Part shown: piece after piece, positions 23,630 to 35,902 of the stretch
Layout of the letters: every line of letters starts with the position of its first letter
How positions within the stretch are numbered: the first letter of the stretch is position 1
From: Solicoccozyma terricola
Taxonomy: Eukaryota > Basidiomycota > Tremellomycetes > Filobasidiales > Piskurozymaceae
DNA: 64,000 nt
Direction of reading: 5' to 3'
Assembly (NCBI GenBank): GCA_001600875.1
Contig: BCLD01000003.1
Span: forward strand, 1,135,477-1,199,476
Notes under the pieces: model-generated
What the model was told of the DNA's origin: nothing
What the model saw: only the letters and a program-made list of their open reading frames with translations
The model's database searches: none
Translations under genes and position numbers: made by a program

Positions 23630-25424
23630 ATGTCATCCCCTGTCGACCTCTCAGACCTCTACACCACTACTACACGCCACCTCCTCACTCGCAAATTCGA
23701 CCTCGCAGCGTCCACTCTCACCCAACTCCTCTCATCCCTTCCACCACCACCACCATCATCCTCATCCTCATCCCTCCATGCATCCGCTACCACCACAGCG
23801 TCGTCATGGTCCGATCTAGGCGTGGATTTGATATCTCGTTGGGATGCGGTTGATCCTTGGACATTGAAGAGTTTGAAACTCGCAATGACGGTGTATGTCT
23901 CCATGTTCTTGACCGCCCAGGACGGAAGATTGGAGAATGTGAATGACAGGATTGGGAGGATCATTCGTGGTGGTTCAGTGAAAGAACTCATTGATCACAT
24001 CCTGGCTGTTTGCTTGCAACATGTTTCCTCCTTGTCGGTGGAGGAACAATCGTCGTCTTATCCCGAATTAGACATCTCACAACTCCCACCCTCAATCATG
24101 GTCACACTCACACTCGCATTTCTCAAAATCAACACTCCAGAGTCAATCTCATCAACACGTAATGTATTAGAAACATGGCTTGGGCAACTCCCAGATGAAG
24201 TTATCAACTTGTGGTCTTCTCGAACATCTACACATCTTGCATCCTCAATCACAACAACCACCAACGACCTATCTTCATCCCAAATCTCAACATCTACATC
24301 ATCTTCATCTTCATCACATCGTACATCACCTACCACCGCCACCGTATCGAGACAGGATCATAAATCAGCATATCAATCTCTTATTGAACTTTATGTTTTA
24401 CAATTGTTGCCTCGAATGGGTGATTGGGAAATAGCGATGGATTGGTTGGGGAATGATCAAAGTCTAGGTAGTCGTAGAAAGGAGGTGAGTTGTTTGGGGA
24501 TCTCTTTTCTTTTCTTTTCCCCGGGTCATGCGAACCGCGAAAGTGGTGGAGAAGCTGATGTGGAATATCATTTACGAGCAGTACTTGTTCCGGAAACTTC
24601 ATGCTATAAAGACGAAAGCCGATGAACGGGTTATTTCATCCACTTCAACCGGTACTAGCGGTACCACCGCTACCACCACCACCACCATACCCCACAATGG
24701 CTCATCATCAAGACGAGAATCCACATCCACATCCTCCTCATCCGAATCTGAAATGACAGCTAGACCAATCGGTTCCAAACCGATCTTGCATAATTCAGGT
24801 GGTGGAAGTGGCAGACAACAGAGGTTGAAGGTTGATAGAAGTGTTGTGGATGAGGAGATGATGTCACCGAGAGTTGGAGAGAAGGTGGGAAAGATTGATG
24901 GGACTGATGAAAGGTTGGGTGGAGTTGGAAAGGAAGAGGAAGTGGAAGGAGCAGGGAAGGGGAAGGGAGTCATTCCTCCTTCACATACCGGTTCAAGATC
25001 ACCAGTCGTTACTCCAACACCTTCGGAAGGATTCGTTGGACTTCGAGAAAGGATTGTAGCGTTTCTCAGTTCAAGAAATCGACAAAGTACAGTGGTTCAA
25101 AACCGAATCGCGACGCCTTCTACATCTCGAGGATTGATGATGAGAGTCGCAGATACAGTATTCGGAAGACCGATTGGATCATTGATGATCTTTTTAGTAC
25201 TCCTGTTCGGTATTCGAAGAGCGATTTATACGCGTCGGAGGAATCAAATGCGCACAAGGTCTGGAAACACATCGTTGACTGATCTTGAGACTGTACAATC
25301 TCGGATAAGAGAACGATTACGTCGACGAACTGATTGGGGGACTTGGATTCAGAGTTGGATTTGGATCATGTTAAAGAAGATCAAGGATACGGTTGTCATG
25401 GGGACGAAGATCACCTACGTGTAG
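23630..25424 (+). CDS. Membrane protein with near-C-terminal anchor, possible Pex26/Pex15-type peroxin
   Basis: Two exons (23630-24484 and 24582-25424) give about 565 aa. I chose acceptor 24581 because it keeps frame without a stop (SRRKE/YLFRKLHAIK). The N-terminal half is helical and TPR-like (LLTRKFDLAASTLTQLL, MTVYVSMFLTAQDGRLENV, YVLQLLPRMGDWEIAMDWLG). A Ser/Thr-rich linker follows, then one hydrophobic segment SLMIFLVLLFGIRRAIYTRR about 90 residues before the end. This layout, a soluble helical domain with one late anchor, resembles Pex26/Pex15, the peroxisomal dock for Pex1-Pex6, but other tail-region-anchored proteins fit too. It shares a promoter with ATG15. Confidence 0.55.
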
Positions 25425-25893
25425 GTTGGAGGAAGTTGGAGGAAAGGGTTAGCGGGAATGTAGCAACATTTAGGAATCACATCATGGGAGTCAGTTGAGG
25501 GCGAGGGACTAGTTACCACCGGGTGACCCGCAATTAGCTACCCTGTTTTTCAATCCTCATATTTCATTCTGCATGTGGTCATTACTTGGACGTGTATTGA
25601 ATGCATCTCGTACAATGTAACAGATCTAACCAACCAATCTGGTCATACATGCAGCGCCATCATCAGATTGAAAGGTATAGTACTTGCTACCGACATTCAA
25701 GAGGAAAGGTAACGATTTGCAACAGATATTGTCATGGATCACCAATCGATGTAAGAACAGGATGTGAGTGCGTCCAAGAAAAGTCGCAGAATCGCAGAAT
25801 CGCCTTGAACGCCAAACCTCCCCCCCCCCCCCTCCCTTTCCCTCTGCAGCCACGAAAGATGATTGAAATAAGCGAGTACAAGATTCCGGCACA
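25425..25893. other. Convergent intergenic region with poly-C tract
   Basis: This 469-bp interval lies between two convergent genes. A 13-nt C run lies at 25820-25832. If the Nop6-like gene uses the GTCAGT donor near 25940, a further short exon might lie here. Confidence 0.45.
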
Positions 25894-27204
25894 TTATCCG
25901 ACGACCATTGCATTAGCTCCTGTAGGTTGCCATACTGACCTGCCGCCACCGCCACCGCCGCCACCTCTACCACCACCCCTTGACCTATCATTACCACCCC
26001 TTCCGCCCCTACCACCTGGTGCTCCTCGACCACCTCGACCGCTGCCTCGTGTTGGAGGTGCAGTTGCGAATGTTCCCGCTTTCCGAGCAGCCCAACCAGG
26101 GTTCACGGAATCTGCTTCGGACGCTTTATTTGAGCCGAAAGTCGCCTAGATGGGAGATGAATTTCGATTTTCGTCAGATGTTTGGAATCCGATTGTTTGA
26201 AACTGGGGGGGGATCAAGAATCTAGGGCGACTTACAGCTACTTGTGATTTCCTTACTCGAACTCGTTTCTGCTTGCTTTCCCCATCTTCCTCTGCAACAC
26301 CAACATCTCGTACTACTTCCACATCACCACCTCCTTCCTCCTCCTCCGCAGCTGCTCTCTTCTCTCTTTGTCCTCCCACCCTCTCATTCCTCTCGTCAAT
26401 CTTCCGTTTCCTGTCTTCTCCCGCACCACCACCTCCAGCAGTGAGTTCGACGTTGATGATTTTCCCGTCAAGCTCAGTATGGTGTAATCGAAGCGCGAGT
26501 TGTAACGCATGAGAAGTTGGAAATTCTAGGAATGCAATTCCACGGGATTTTGAAGGAGTTGCAGCGTGATATGCTGTTGCGGGCGTTGGTTTGGTGGTTA
26601 ATAGTCGGACTTTGGGTCGAGAACCTGTTTGGTGGAAGAGAATTAGTTTGGTGTGATTAGGTCTGACGGGAGGAAGAGGGAGGACGAACCAGTTTCAGCT
26701 TCAAAGTGGGCGGCTATTTGTTCCGAAGTTGTTTTGTAATCTATACGACCTGATATGCGTGAAGAATGAGGGGATGAGCCTTTTGACATTATGCTCGCAG
26801 CAGAACTAGAGTTCTTTTTTCTCCAACTCACCAACAAAGAGGATGAACTTCTGTTTGATGTCTTTCTTGCTCTTCTTCTTCTCCTGTTCCGCCTTGTCTT
26901 TGTCTTCATCTATCCCTCCCTTCTTCTCAACGACCTTCTTATCCTCCTTTTCTTTCCCTTTCGCCTTTACTTTGTCCTTTGGATCTTCCTTGACAGACTT
27001 GCTCTTTCCCTTCTTCACCTGCTCCCCCTTCTCCTCCTCCTTCTTCTCCTCCTCTTCTTCATCTTCTAGCACATCCATCTCTGGAAGATCATCTGGAATT
27101 GGAGCTGGTGGTTTCCCACCTCCTGCACTTGCACCACCGCGTTTCCGTTCTCGGAATACGGCGGACTTTTTCTGTTTCTTTGTGAGAGATGATGACTCTG
27201 CCAT
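25894..27204 (-). CDS. Nop6-like nucleolar RRM protein
   Basis: Starts MAESSSLTKKQKKSAVFRER at 27204. A long Lys/Glu region follows, then one RNA recognition motif with RNP2-like FILFVGRIDYKTTSEQIAAHF (split by an intron after FVG) and RNP1-like SRGIAFLEFPTSHALQLAL. The C-terminus is an RGG/GGR box (about 25935-26060). That order matches Nop6-type small-subunit ribosome-biogenesis factors and related RGG proteins. The stop is placed at TAA 25894-25896; alternatively a GTCAGT donor inside the GGR tract leads to one more exon. It shares a short divergent promoter with GUP1 that contains two CACGTG sites. Confidence 0.75.
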
Positions 27205-27436
27205 GATGGTAGGGAGTATGTGCGATGGGCTTTGTTGCGGGGGAGGTGGTTGCTGTGGTTGAACGCTGAATGACCGTGTTGGATGACTCTTGACAAAATT
27301 CTGAACTTTCTTGTCTGACCACGTGGCGAGTGCACGTGACTCACACTACGCGACCTTCAACATCCCCCCCCCGTTAACAACCTCCATGATCGACATTCAA
27401 TCACCTCGTTCGCCTCCTCCATGTCTCCTCACACAC
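27205..27436. promoter_or_regulatory. Divergent promoter, Nop6-like / GUP1, two CACGTG palindromes
   Basis: CCACGTGG lies at 27319-27326 and CACGTGA at 27333-27339. A 9-nt C run lies at 27364-27372, upstream of the GUP1 start. Confidence 0.6.
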
Positions 27437-29872
27437 ATGGCTGACCACTCCCAGCCCCGCATCCGCACCCCATCGCCGTCCATCCCCCTCATGCCCTATC
27501 CTGTCACTCAACCTCCCTCTTCTCCGGCTCTCGCGCGGCGGAAAGGCAAACAGCGCGAACAAGACTTTGATCCGAGAGAAGGAGTGACGCGATGTACCGT
27601 CAATATTCCGGATCAAGTGAATAGGAAACGAGCTCAGATTGCGGAAAAGGAATGGAGAGGTGATTTGGATGTGGAAGAGGCGGTGGTGGTGTCGCCTGTA
27701 GGACCAAGAACAGAAGCGTTATGGTGGACGAACGAGTTCAAGGTCTATTATTTGGTCTTTTTGGTTGGAATACCATTGCTCTGTTGGGTTCCTATACGGC
27801 TTAGTAGTGGTAAGTGATAATGATACGCTTTCGCATTATATCATGCGATGATGGTCGGAACGACATGACCCAGTTGATTCTGACTCTGATCACACGCGAT
27901 CTAGCTAATCATCCCAACTTTGACACATTCTCATGGAGATTATCAAAAGGTTGGTTATTTGGTCGTCAAATGGTTCGTCGCTCCCATCTTCCATGCGAAA
28001 CCGCCTGCCTTAACCAAATCCCCCCCCCCCCCCCCCCACACACACATAACCCCCAATGACCATCCCAGGACATATCTGACGCCCAATATCGACAATTCCG
28101 ATCCAACATCCCGTCTCTTCTGCTCCTCGCCACCGCACACCTCATCTCTTCCCATCTTTTTCGTTTTCTGCTACCCTACCTTCCTGTCCGATCCCACACC
28201 AGAGCTCGAATTATCTCCCTAGCAGTATTCAACACTCTCCTTCTCTTCGTGTTACACGGTGCCAATGCAGTCAAGATTCTACTCATCTTCATCGCCAATT
28301 GGATGGTGATCAAGAAGGTCAAAGTGGGGAAAATGGTGATCTTGGCGGTTTGGGCCGTGAATGTAGTGGTGTTGTTTGGAAATGAATGGTTTGATGGGTT
28401 TCCTTATAGCTGGATGTGGGGAAGATTAGCATTTTTAGTGAGTGTCGTGCAGAGCGTTAACAATCTCAATAAAGCTAAATCGCCTTGTGGAATCCATCTC
28501 ACAGGACGCTTATCACGGCCTACTACCAAGGTGGTATGTCACATATAATATAACCATGCTCCGACTCATCTCATATGGAATGGACGCACATTGGTCAATA
28601 ACGACACCCGTACGTCCCGTCGGTACAAATTCATCACCATCGACTCATAGAACTCGCGTGACGACGAGCTTGGAAATAGAAGAATATGATTTGCTGGGAT
28701 TGGTAGCTTATGCAGCGTATCCCCCATTGTATGTTGCTGGACCGATTATGACCTATAATGATTTTATATGGCAGGTAAGTGAAAACTCCTCATCCCTCTT
28801 TCTTGGGACATTCACACTGATGAACACATTCAATATGCAGATGAAGAACCCACAGCCGCTACCGTGGCGCAGAATTCTGACTTATGGGATAAGATTCATC
28901 TTTTGTTTGCTTACAATGGAGGTGATACTCCATTCCATGTACGTCGTGGCTATCAAGGATGAAGGGCAGAGAGCTTGGGCGGGTGATTCACCAGCCGACT
29001 TGAGCTTGATCGGGTTTTGGAATTTGATTATCGTGTGGCTAAAGGTCAGTATCTGGGGTTCTGAATTATATTAAGGGGAGAGACGCTGACAGGAAAGTTT
29101 GGACGTATGTAGCTGCTGATACCATGGAGATTCTTTCGACTTTGGGCATTGATGGATGGGTTGGATCCACCGGAGAACATGATTCGGTGTATGGCGAATA
29201 ACTACTCGACCGTAGGATTCTGGAGAAGTTGGCATAGAAGTTACAATTTGTGGACTGTCCGGTGAGTCGCGCGTACCGTTCTCCAAGAAACGACAGCTGA
29301 TAGAGATCCCCCGGCGATAGGTACATCTACGTCCCACTAGGAGGCAGCGATAATGTCATTGTCGCCACCGCCACGGTGTTCTCTTTTGTTGCCCTCTGGC
29401 ATGATTTGTCCTTCCGCCTGCTGGCGTGGGGTTGGCTGGTCAGCGTCTTCATTTTACCTGAGTTGGCGTTCAAACGATTACTCCCAGAACGCAAGGTGAC
29501 TCTTCTCGGCTGTGTCAAGTTGAGGGGAAGCTAATGTGTTTCGCGTTTGATTCAGTTTCCTAACGCCGAGTGGTATCGACATATAGCTGCTATCGGAGGA
29601 GCCTGCAATGTTTTACTCATGATGACAGCTAATCTAGTCGGGTTCGTCATCGGGCTGGATGGAACAAAATACCTGCTTACAGAGCTGGTCTCAAGTTGGA
29701 AGGGTGAGTAATCATGTTGATCGAGGACCACATGCAAATCCCTGACTCCACCGAGATACACAAAGGCATTCGATTCTTCGTTGGAGCATTCATATGCATA
29801 TTCGTGGCGGTGCATCTTATGTTCGAGTACAGAGAGGCCGAAGCAAGGCTGGGCATCGAAAGGAAATGCTGA
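27437..29872 (+). CDS. GUP1: Gup1 membrane-bound O-acyltransferase (MBOAT)
   Basis: The start at 27437 ([15 protein letters not shown]) has the better context; an in-frame ATG lies at 27386. The stop is TGA 29870-29872. Family landmarks: [105 protein letters not shown], and the invariant MBOAT histidine in [12 protein letters not shown]. There are about ten exons and ten or more membrane spans. Gup1 remodels GPI-anchor lipids in the ER and affects membrane organisation. An 18-nt poly-C lies in the second intron (28020-28037). Confidence 0.93.
28020..28037 (+). repeat. 18-nt poly-C tract in GUP1 intron
   Basis: This sense-strand C run is followed by CA repeats and then the branch/acceptor region ending in 'atcccag'. 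Confidence 0.95.
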
Positions 29873-29950
29873 GTTTGTAAAGCAATTACCGGATACAATA
29901 AATAGTTGATGATCTTCGTGTGTTCGTTGACGGAAAAATGATCGGAAAGC

Positions 29951-32900
29951 CTAGGTTGTAACACCGGCGGAGGTACCGGGGACCCTGTTGGCCGGTCCAG
30001 CGCCATCCGCTGGAGTGTTGTTTTCAACGGACCAAGGTGAAGTAGAGAAAGGTTGCCATTCCAGGTCACGGTTGGTCTTGCCATCGGTATTACCCATGGT
30101 AGAGAGTAGCATCTCGATCTCCGCTTGAGTGAAGTTGGCCCCAAGTAGAGCTTGACCGTCATTGCTGTCTACGGGGTCAGCGGCAACTGCGTTGAGCAGC
30201 TCCTGGATGTCCAAATCGGCTTCTCCGAAGCTGCCGATGGCCTCTGACGTGTTCGCGTGATTTATAGCAGCGAGCAGATCCGCCCCACCAGGAAGACCTT
30301 GTTCAGTTGTAAAGAGCCGCCGGATTTGCTCATCCCAGTCTGTGTTCTCAACGTGAGCAGCGCTGGGCTGCGATGTCTCGGTCGACGAGGATGCCGATGC
30401 AAACGGTGAAGCACCGAGACTGGCATTGTGCTTGCCATTCGTTTGTGCTGAAGAGTTTTGTTGTTGCTGCTGACCCTGCTTGTCGCCACCGAGTTTGAAC
30501 TTGGCATGAGAATTGAGGTCGTGCTCCATGTTGCGTGCTTGAGCTTTCCGACGAGGCGTCAGTCGAAGATGTTTAGAAGGCGAGTCCTCAATACCGTTCA
30601 ACTCTTCGCTGGATGGTGGCCGGATGGGACTCAGCTTGGGTGTTTGACCCGTTTTAAGGCGGGTGGATCGACGAGGGGAGGCGAAGACCTCGGATGGGCG
30701 CTTTTGCCGCAGCGGAGATGCTGGTGGTGGGTGAGTGGATTTCTCTGAAGGACCTTTTTCGCTTAGCTGGGAATCATGACCCTTATTTGCATTCACCAGT
30801 CTCGTCTTTGGTCGATTGCCCGAGACCACTGTCTTCCCTGTATCCGCCGTCGGCTCATCCTTACCCAAAGCCGCTTCTCCGACGAGGCCCCACAGACTCT
30901 TCGGCCTCATCTTCTTCTTGTCATTGAAATAGACACCGCAGTCGTCGCAGACCCTCTTCTGAATGCCGACCGTGGTGACTTTGGTTCGCCACAAGGACGT
31001 CTGCGTGGTACCGCAGTTATCACAGCGGTGGATGACGGTCGGATTGGCGTCACCCGCGGCAGTAGCAGCTGGCGCTATGCTCGGTCCAGTGGCAGGCTGT
31101 GCTTTCGATTGAGTCGTATGATTTTCGTTGACTGGGTTTCGTGGCGGCGGCACGAACTTGCCTCTGGGCGGAGTCTTCGGCTTGGTAACGGTCGTCGGTT
31201 TGACACTAGTGACGACGTTCGGAACAGTCGCCGAAGTCGGCAAATCGACTCCCATCTCACTCAGCAATTTAATCAGCGCTTCTTTTCCTATCAGCTTCTG
31301 AGCGAGTTCCATGGTGTTGATTGTCGGATTCCGGAGTATTGATCGAGCCAATGCCATCGGGTTGCCAGAAGCTGGTGATGCTCGAATGACATTTAGACCG
31401 TTCGCTGGGGGAAGGGATGATGTTACTTGCTTCGGCGTCGTGAATTGCGATGTAGAACCGGTGATAGCAGTGCGGGATGGACCAGCTGTAGATGCTGCCA
31501 ATGACTGTTGCGGTTCGATGGACGCGGATCGATTGTTGGCCATCTCCGTTGCTTTCCCTTTATCAACAGGGTCACTCATTGCGATCCCAGACCCTTCTCT
31601 CAAACGCTGCGTGCCGGGACGGATGGCTCCTGATTTAGTTTGTGACTCTGCTCGTGAAGACAGACGAGGTGGTTGACTAGTTCTAGGCGGCAGAATCTGG
31701 AATTCGGGGTTATTGACCATAGGGGAGTAAGTAGGTGTTGATCTCGAGTTAGGACGAGATGGAGGTGGTCGCACAGACGAAGAGCGGGGTTGAATGTTTC
31801 CTGCGGCGGTCGAAGGCGGTCTCGACGGCCCCACGGAAGATCGAACATTCCTATTCAACAATATCGGCGGTCGAGGTTGTGGTGGTGGTGATAAACTAGA
31901 TTGATACGCCGGCGGTAATTGAAGACCTAATCCTTGCTCTAAATCGTGTTGTCCAGTTCCACTATCATCATCGCCACCCCCACCTCTTCCCACCGAAGAA
32001 GGAACAGAACCGGATCTTCCAAACCTCCCATCTCGATCCCATGAACGCACTTCATCGGTTCTACTCCTCCTTCGAGCCATCACAGGCGACGAAACCATTT
32101 GTCGAGTGTTTGTAAGTCGTCTCGGTTCGTATGATTCTCCCGTAACTGATCCAGATCCACGTCCACCTCCATTCCCTAGCCCCAACGCCGGAGACGATCG
32201 ATCATATCCTCCTCCCATTCCCACCCCATTCCCGCTACCGAACGCCAACATCGGTGAACTTGCAGCAAACGAGGTCCCGCCACTCCCGCCAACAGGTCTC
32301 AACATCAATTCAACCTCCAAACCCCATCCAATTTCCTCTTCTCTTTCCTTGCGTTTATTGGCAGCTCTAACTAACGCTTCTAATCCCCCACCGCCACCAC
32401 CATCATCGTCATCATTATCATCATCGGATTGCAAGTCGTTGATAACGTTACTGAACAGAGAGGATTGTAATAATCGACCTTTAACGATCGTTCGACCTGG
32501 TGTTGGTTCAGTGAGAATAAGAGATAAAAGGCCTTTTCCTTCGTATAATGATCGTGTGGAGGTGGTTGGGTGGATTGTAGATGTGTTTGTTGTGCTTGTA
32601 GGTAAGTAGATTGATGAATCGGGAACAGAAAGTGATGGGATGAGATCCGGACTGTTTTGGAGGAGAAATTTTGATCGACGCAAGTTGACGGTCAGCAAGG
32701 TTCAGAAAAAGAAAACAAAAACAAAACGACAAAGGAAGGAGAAGGGGAGGGAGGGGGGGGGACCACTCACGAAGCATAACAAATCGCTTTAATCAATGAT
32801 TTCAAAGCCACAGATCCATACCAATCTTCTTCAACCTCAGTCTGTTCACTCTCCACACTCCCACTCCTTTCCCCTTCTCTTTCTCTATCACCTACAATCG

Positions 32901-33238
32901 AACACCCTGTATCATCTTCCAATTTAACGATTCTTCTTCTTTTCCGCGCTTGGTTCTGGTTGTTGTTATTGTTGTTGGGAAGGGGAGTACGATGAATGAA
33001 TACATCTTGTGTGGTTGGAATGATGAGTGAGCATAGTGAAGAGGAGGAAGATGAGTTGGAGTTGTTTGTTGGGAGCGATGGGTGATTGTATATGACGTGA
33101 ACTGTTGAGTTTTGGTACGAACCAGGTTAGAAGGGTTGTGAAGTGTATGGAACTGTACGTTAAAAGCGCCCCCGGAAGTCGAAGCAGACTGTGAGACTTA
33201 CTAGGTAGAGAATGAATTTTCCCAAATTCCGGAATCAT
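29951..33238 (-). CDS. GATA-type zinc-finger transcription factor
   Basis: Exon 1 starts MIPEFGKIHSLP at 33238. Exon 2 has a basic KRRRIVKLED stretch and ends AICYAS. The large exon 3 joins at YAS/PDLIPSLSV and ends in VTT with the stop at 29951. One zinc finger near 30915-31025 reads CDNCGTTQTSLWR then VCDDCGVYFNDKKKMRP, giving C-x2-C-x21-C-x2-C, a wider loop than the usual 17-20. Basic residues follow it. The remainder is Ser/Pro/Gln-rich with an acidic C-terminus, probably an activation region. About 1010 aa. I cannot assign it to a named factor. It is divergent from the E2 gene. Confidence 0.82.
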
Positions 33239-33992
33239 CGTTTCCCGTCTCTTATATCCTAGGTCTTTTCTTCAATGTATTTCCCAACCGCTTCGACCGA
33301 GTATAGGGTATAGGGTAGGTAGGTTGTTGCGAGAGATTTTGAAACGCGTCGAGTAGGAATGGGTGTGTGTTGTTAGCGACGAGGCAGAGGAAAGACTGAT
33401 TTGGAGGAAAGGAAGAGCATGGGAAGGCTGGGAGAGAGGATGAGAGGAGGCGATGGAGAGAGATGGAGGGAGATGCAGGGAAATGAAGTATATGGCGAAG
33501 GACGGGATGAACCGAGTGGGACTGTGTGATGGATGTTAATGAGGTAGACGCGCTGCCTGACGATGCCACGTCATGGTTGCCACCACCTCATTCCCTTGAA
33601 TTGATAAGCAGCAGCTGGGCCGGCCATCCCCTTCCCCCCAGCATCCACATCGTCATCGGCCACCTCGTTCACCACCATCATCATTAACAGCGTCGTCACC
33701 ATTATCCCATCGTATCACATCTATTCGCCAACCACCACACCCCAGAATTCTCGACGTACAACCCTTTCATTGAAGCACCCCGCGTGTATCCCCGTGTTTC
33801 TACCCACCCCTCAAGGCTGCGCCGTGAAGAAAGGGGTGTTATCGACAGCTTGCATTCCATTATCATACATCTACTCCATCAAACCCTTGGATCTGCACTC
33901 GTCCGGACACCCATCCAGTTCCTCAAACCAGTATCGAATCGTTTCCGAGAAACCATCCGGCTACCTGTACAATCACTAGTATATCAATAACC
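33239..33992. promoter_or_regulatory. Divergent promoter, GATA factor / UBE2J-type E2
   Basis: This 754-bp interval contains TGCCACGTCA at 33564-33573, the reverse complement of the TGACGTGGCA box repeated at 23463 and 23482. The side near the GATA gene is purine-rich (33400-33490) and the middle is CCA/CAC-rich. No gene seen. Confidence 0.55.
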
Positions 33993-35445
33993 ATGGCTTC
34001 CCAGAAACGTCTCAACACCCGCTCTTCAGCTACTAAACGCATTCTTCAAGAAGTCAAAGAGCTTCAATCCGATCTGGGTGATTTTGTTGCTTTACCTCTA
34101 GAGGTGAGTGGAGTTGTTCCCCGAGGACGAGGACATCGGGTCGTTTGTGTGAACAATGGTGTCTGATATTAATGGGTGTTTCGTTTGTGTGGTTCTTAGG
34201 AGGATCTATTCGAGTGGCACGTTACGATGAGAGGTTCACCTGGAACTGATTTCGAAGGTGGTTAGTATCTCCATTGTACCCATGACTGCTTATCACAGCC
34301 GAACGTCTTAACCTAATCACCTATTCGACCCGACCCCTCACAGGCATCTACCACATCCGAATCTCCCTCCCACCTACATATCCTCTCTCACCACCTGACA
34401 TATCAGTCCTAACACCTCAAGGTCGTTTCTCACCCGGCCACAAGTTATGTATCGACGGATTGACCTCTTTCCATACTGGGAGCTGGATGCCATCGTGGGG
34501 TATTAGAACGGCTGTTGTGGGGTTGATGAGTTTTTGGAATCAGTTAGGAGATGGAGTACAGGGTGTTGGGTATTTGAATGTGGGAAAAGAGGAGAGGAGG
34601 AGGTTGGCTGGAATGTGAGTTTTGGGTCTGGGGAGAGAGAGGCTTGGGGTTTCCGGGGTTTGTATGCTGATGGCTTGGTATGGGTTGTGATTAGGTCACC
34701 ACGTTGGAAATGCGATGTTTGTGCAGCGAGTAACGAGGAGATCATGTTGGAACATGAAAACATGATGGTTCAACAAAAGGCGGATGTACAGGAGAAGATG
34801 GTGGTTGATAAAGGGAAAGCCAAGGAGATGGTGGTTGACAAACCGGTGGCATCCGAGGAGATTATGCCGACGCAAACGAGCGGGACAATGCCATTGCAAC
34901 CTGTGAAACCTGTGTCTGCTGCGACTACAGCTTCTCCGGCCATTACAAGACAATCAACATCACCATCACCACCACCACCACCACCACCACCACCTACCGT
35001 CCCACCACCTCACACTCTAACAGTTGGACCACGACCTCGCACATTCCTTCACACCCTTCTCCAACCTCCACCAAACTACATTGCACCACTCCGTATTGCT
35101 CATTATTACCTCCTCTACCTCATTCTCCCAACCCACATGCACGACTCGTACCTCCCACCGCCACCTGACCGCGTCATGTTCCTCGATTGTGTTATTTGGC
35201 TCGTGGCGATATGGTTATTCCTCCTGTGCGTCGATAAATTCGCGATGCACATGGGATGGCTGGATGAGGAAGCTAGAGCGGCATATAAATCAACTGCTAG
35301 ACCGGCGGCGATAACGGGTGTGGGAAGATCGGAGATGGAGAGACCCGGGGGTTTGGAATTGAGAATTGATGGGACGGAGGGTAGAGGTGGGAGGGTGGCG
35401 GTGGGTGATGGTGCGAGAAGACCTCGAGCGGCGGATAGGATGTGA
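33993..35445 (+). CDS. ER-anchored ubiquitin-conjugating enzyme, UBE2J1/Ubc6 type
   Basis: Starts MASQKRLNTRSSATKRILQE; the stop is TGA 35443-35445. The E2 core is in short exons: DLFEWHVTMRGSPGTDFEGG, IYHIRISLPPTYPLSPPDI, then GRFSPGHKLCIDGLTSFHTG with the catalytic Cys, and SWMPSWGIRTAVVGLMSFW. The ending RWKCDVC after the core resembles UBE2J1 (Ubc6e) more than yeast Ubc6. A Pro-rich linker leads to a late hydrophobic segment VIWLVAIWLFLLCVDKF, although a Gly/Arg-rich tail of about 70 residues follows it. By family it works in ER-associated degradation on the cytosolic face. A UPR-like TGACGTGGCA site lies upstream. Confidence 0.9.
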
Positions 35446-35902
35446 AGAAGTTGTTTTGTTGCTGTGGGCGTGCCTGCTTATATGCGAGTTGTAGATCTTG
35501 TCTTCTGATGTCTTGAAAGTTGTATATGCTGGTAGTTGTTAAAAGCAATGCACTTGTTTCTTGTGTGATACGTGACGGTCGTGGCGGGCAGCAATACAGT
35601 CGAGCGAAAAAGCAGGGATAAGAATACGAAGCATGTCGACGAGAACTTGTTACAAAGTGTAGAGTAGTATGACAACCGCCAGACGACAGGTAAAGGGGAA
35701 AGGGGAAGGGAAAAAGGGAAAGAGAAATATCAAGAGGAAGGAAGCAGCACAAGGCCTAACGCCGGTGGCGAGGAGGAAAAAGGGAAAAGCCGGGGTACAA
35801 AGAAAAGAACCAAGTACAAAAGGGGCTACCATCTTCGCGCCTTCGACGTCCCAGTACAATTTCAATTGAGAACCAGTCGCACAAGAAGTCGGGACGCCGC
35901 AC
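35446..35902. other. Convergent 3' intergenic region
   Basis: This 457-bp interval lies between the E2 and bHLH stop codons. A purine-rich A/G stretch lies at 35690-35810. Its open frames look like composition effects; no gene seen. Confidence 0.5.

Noticed and set aside
27386..27436. Alternative GUP1 start at 27386
   Set aside because: Weaker start context than 27437; it cannot be excluded without transcript data.
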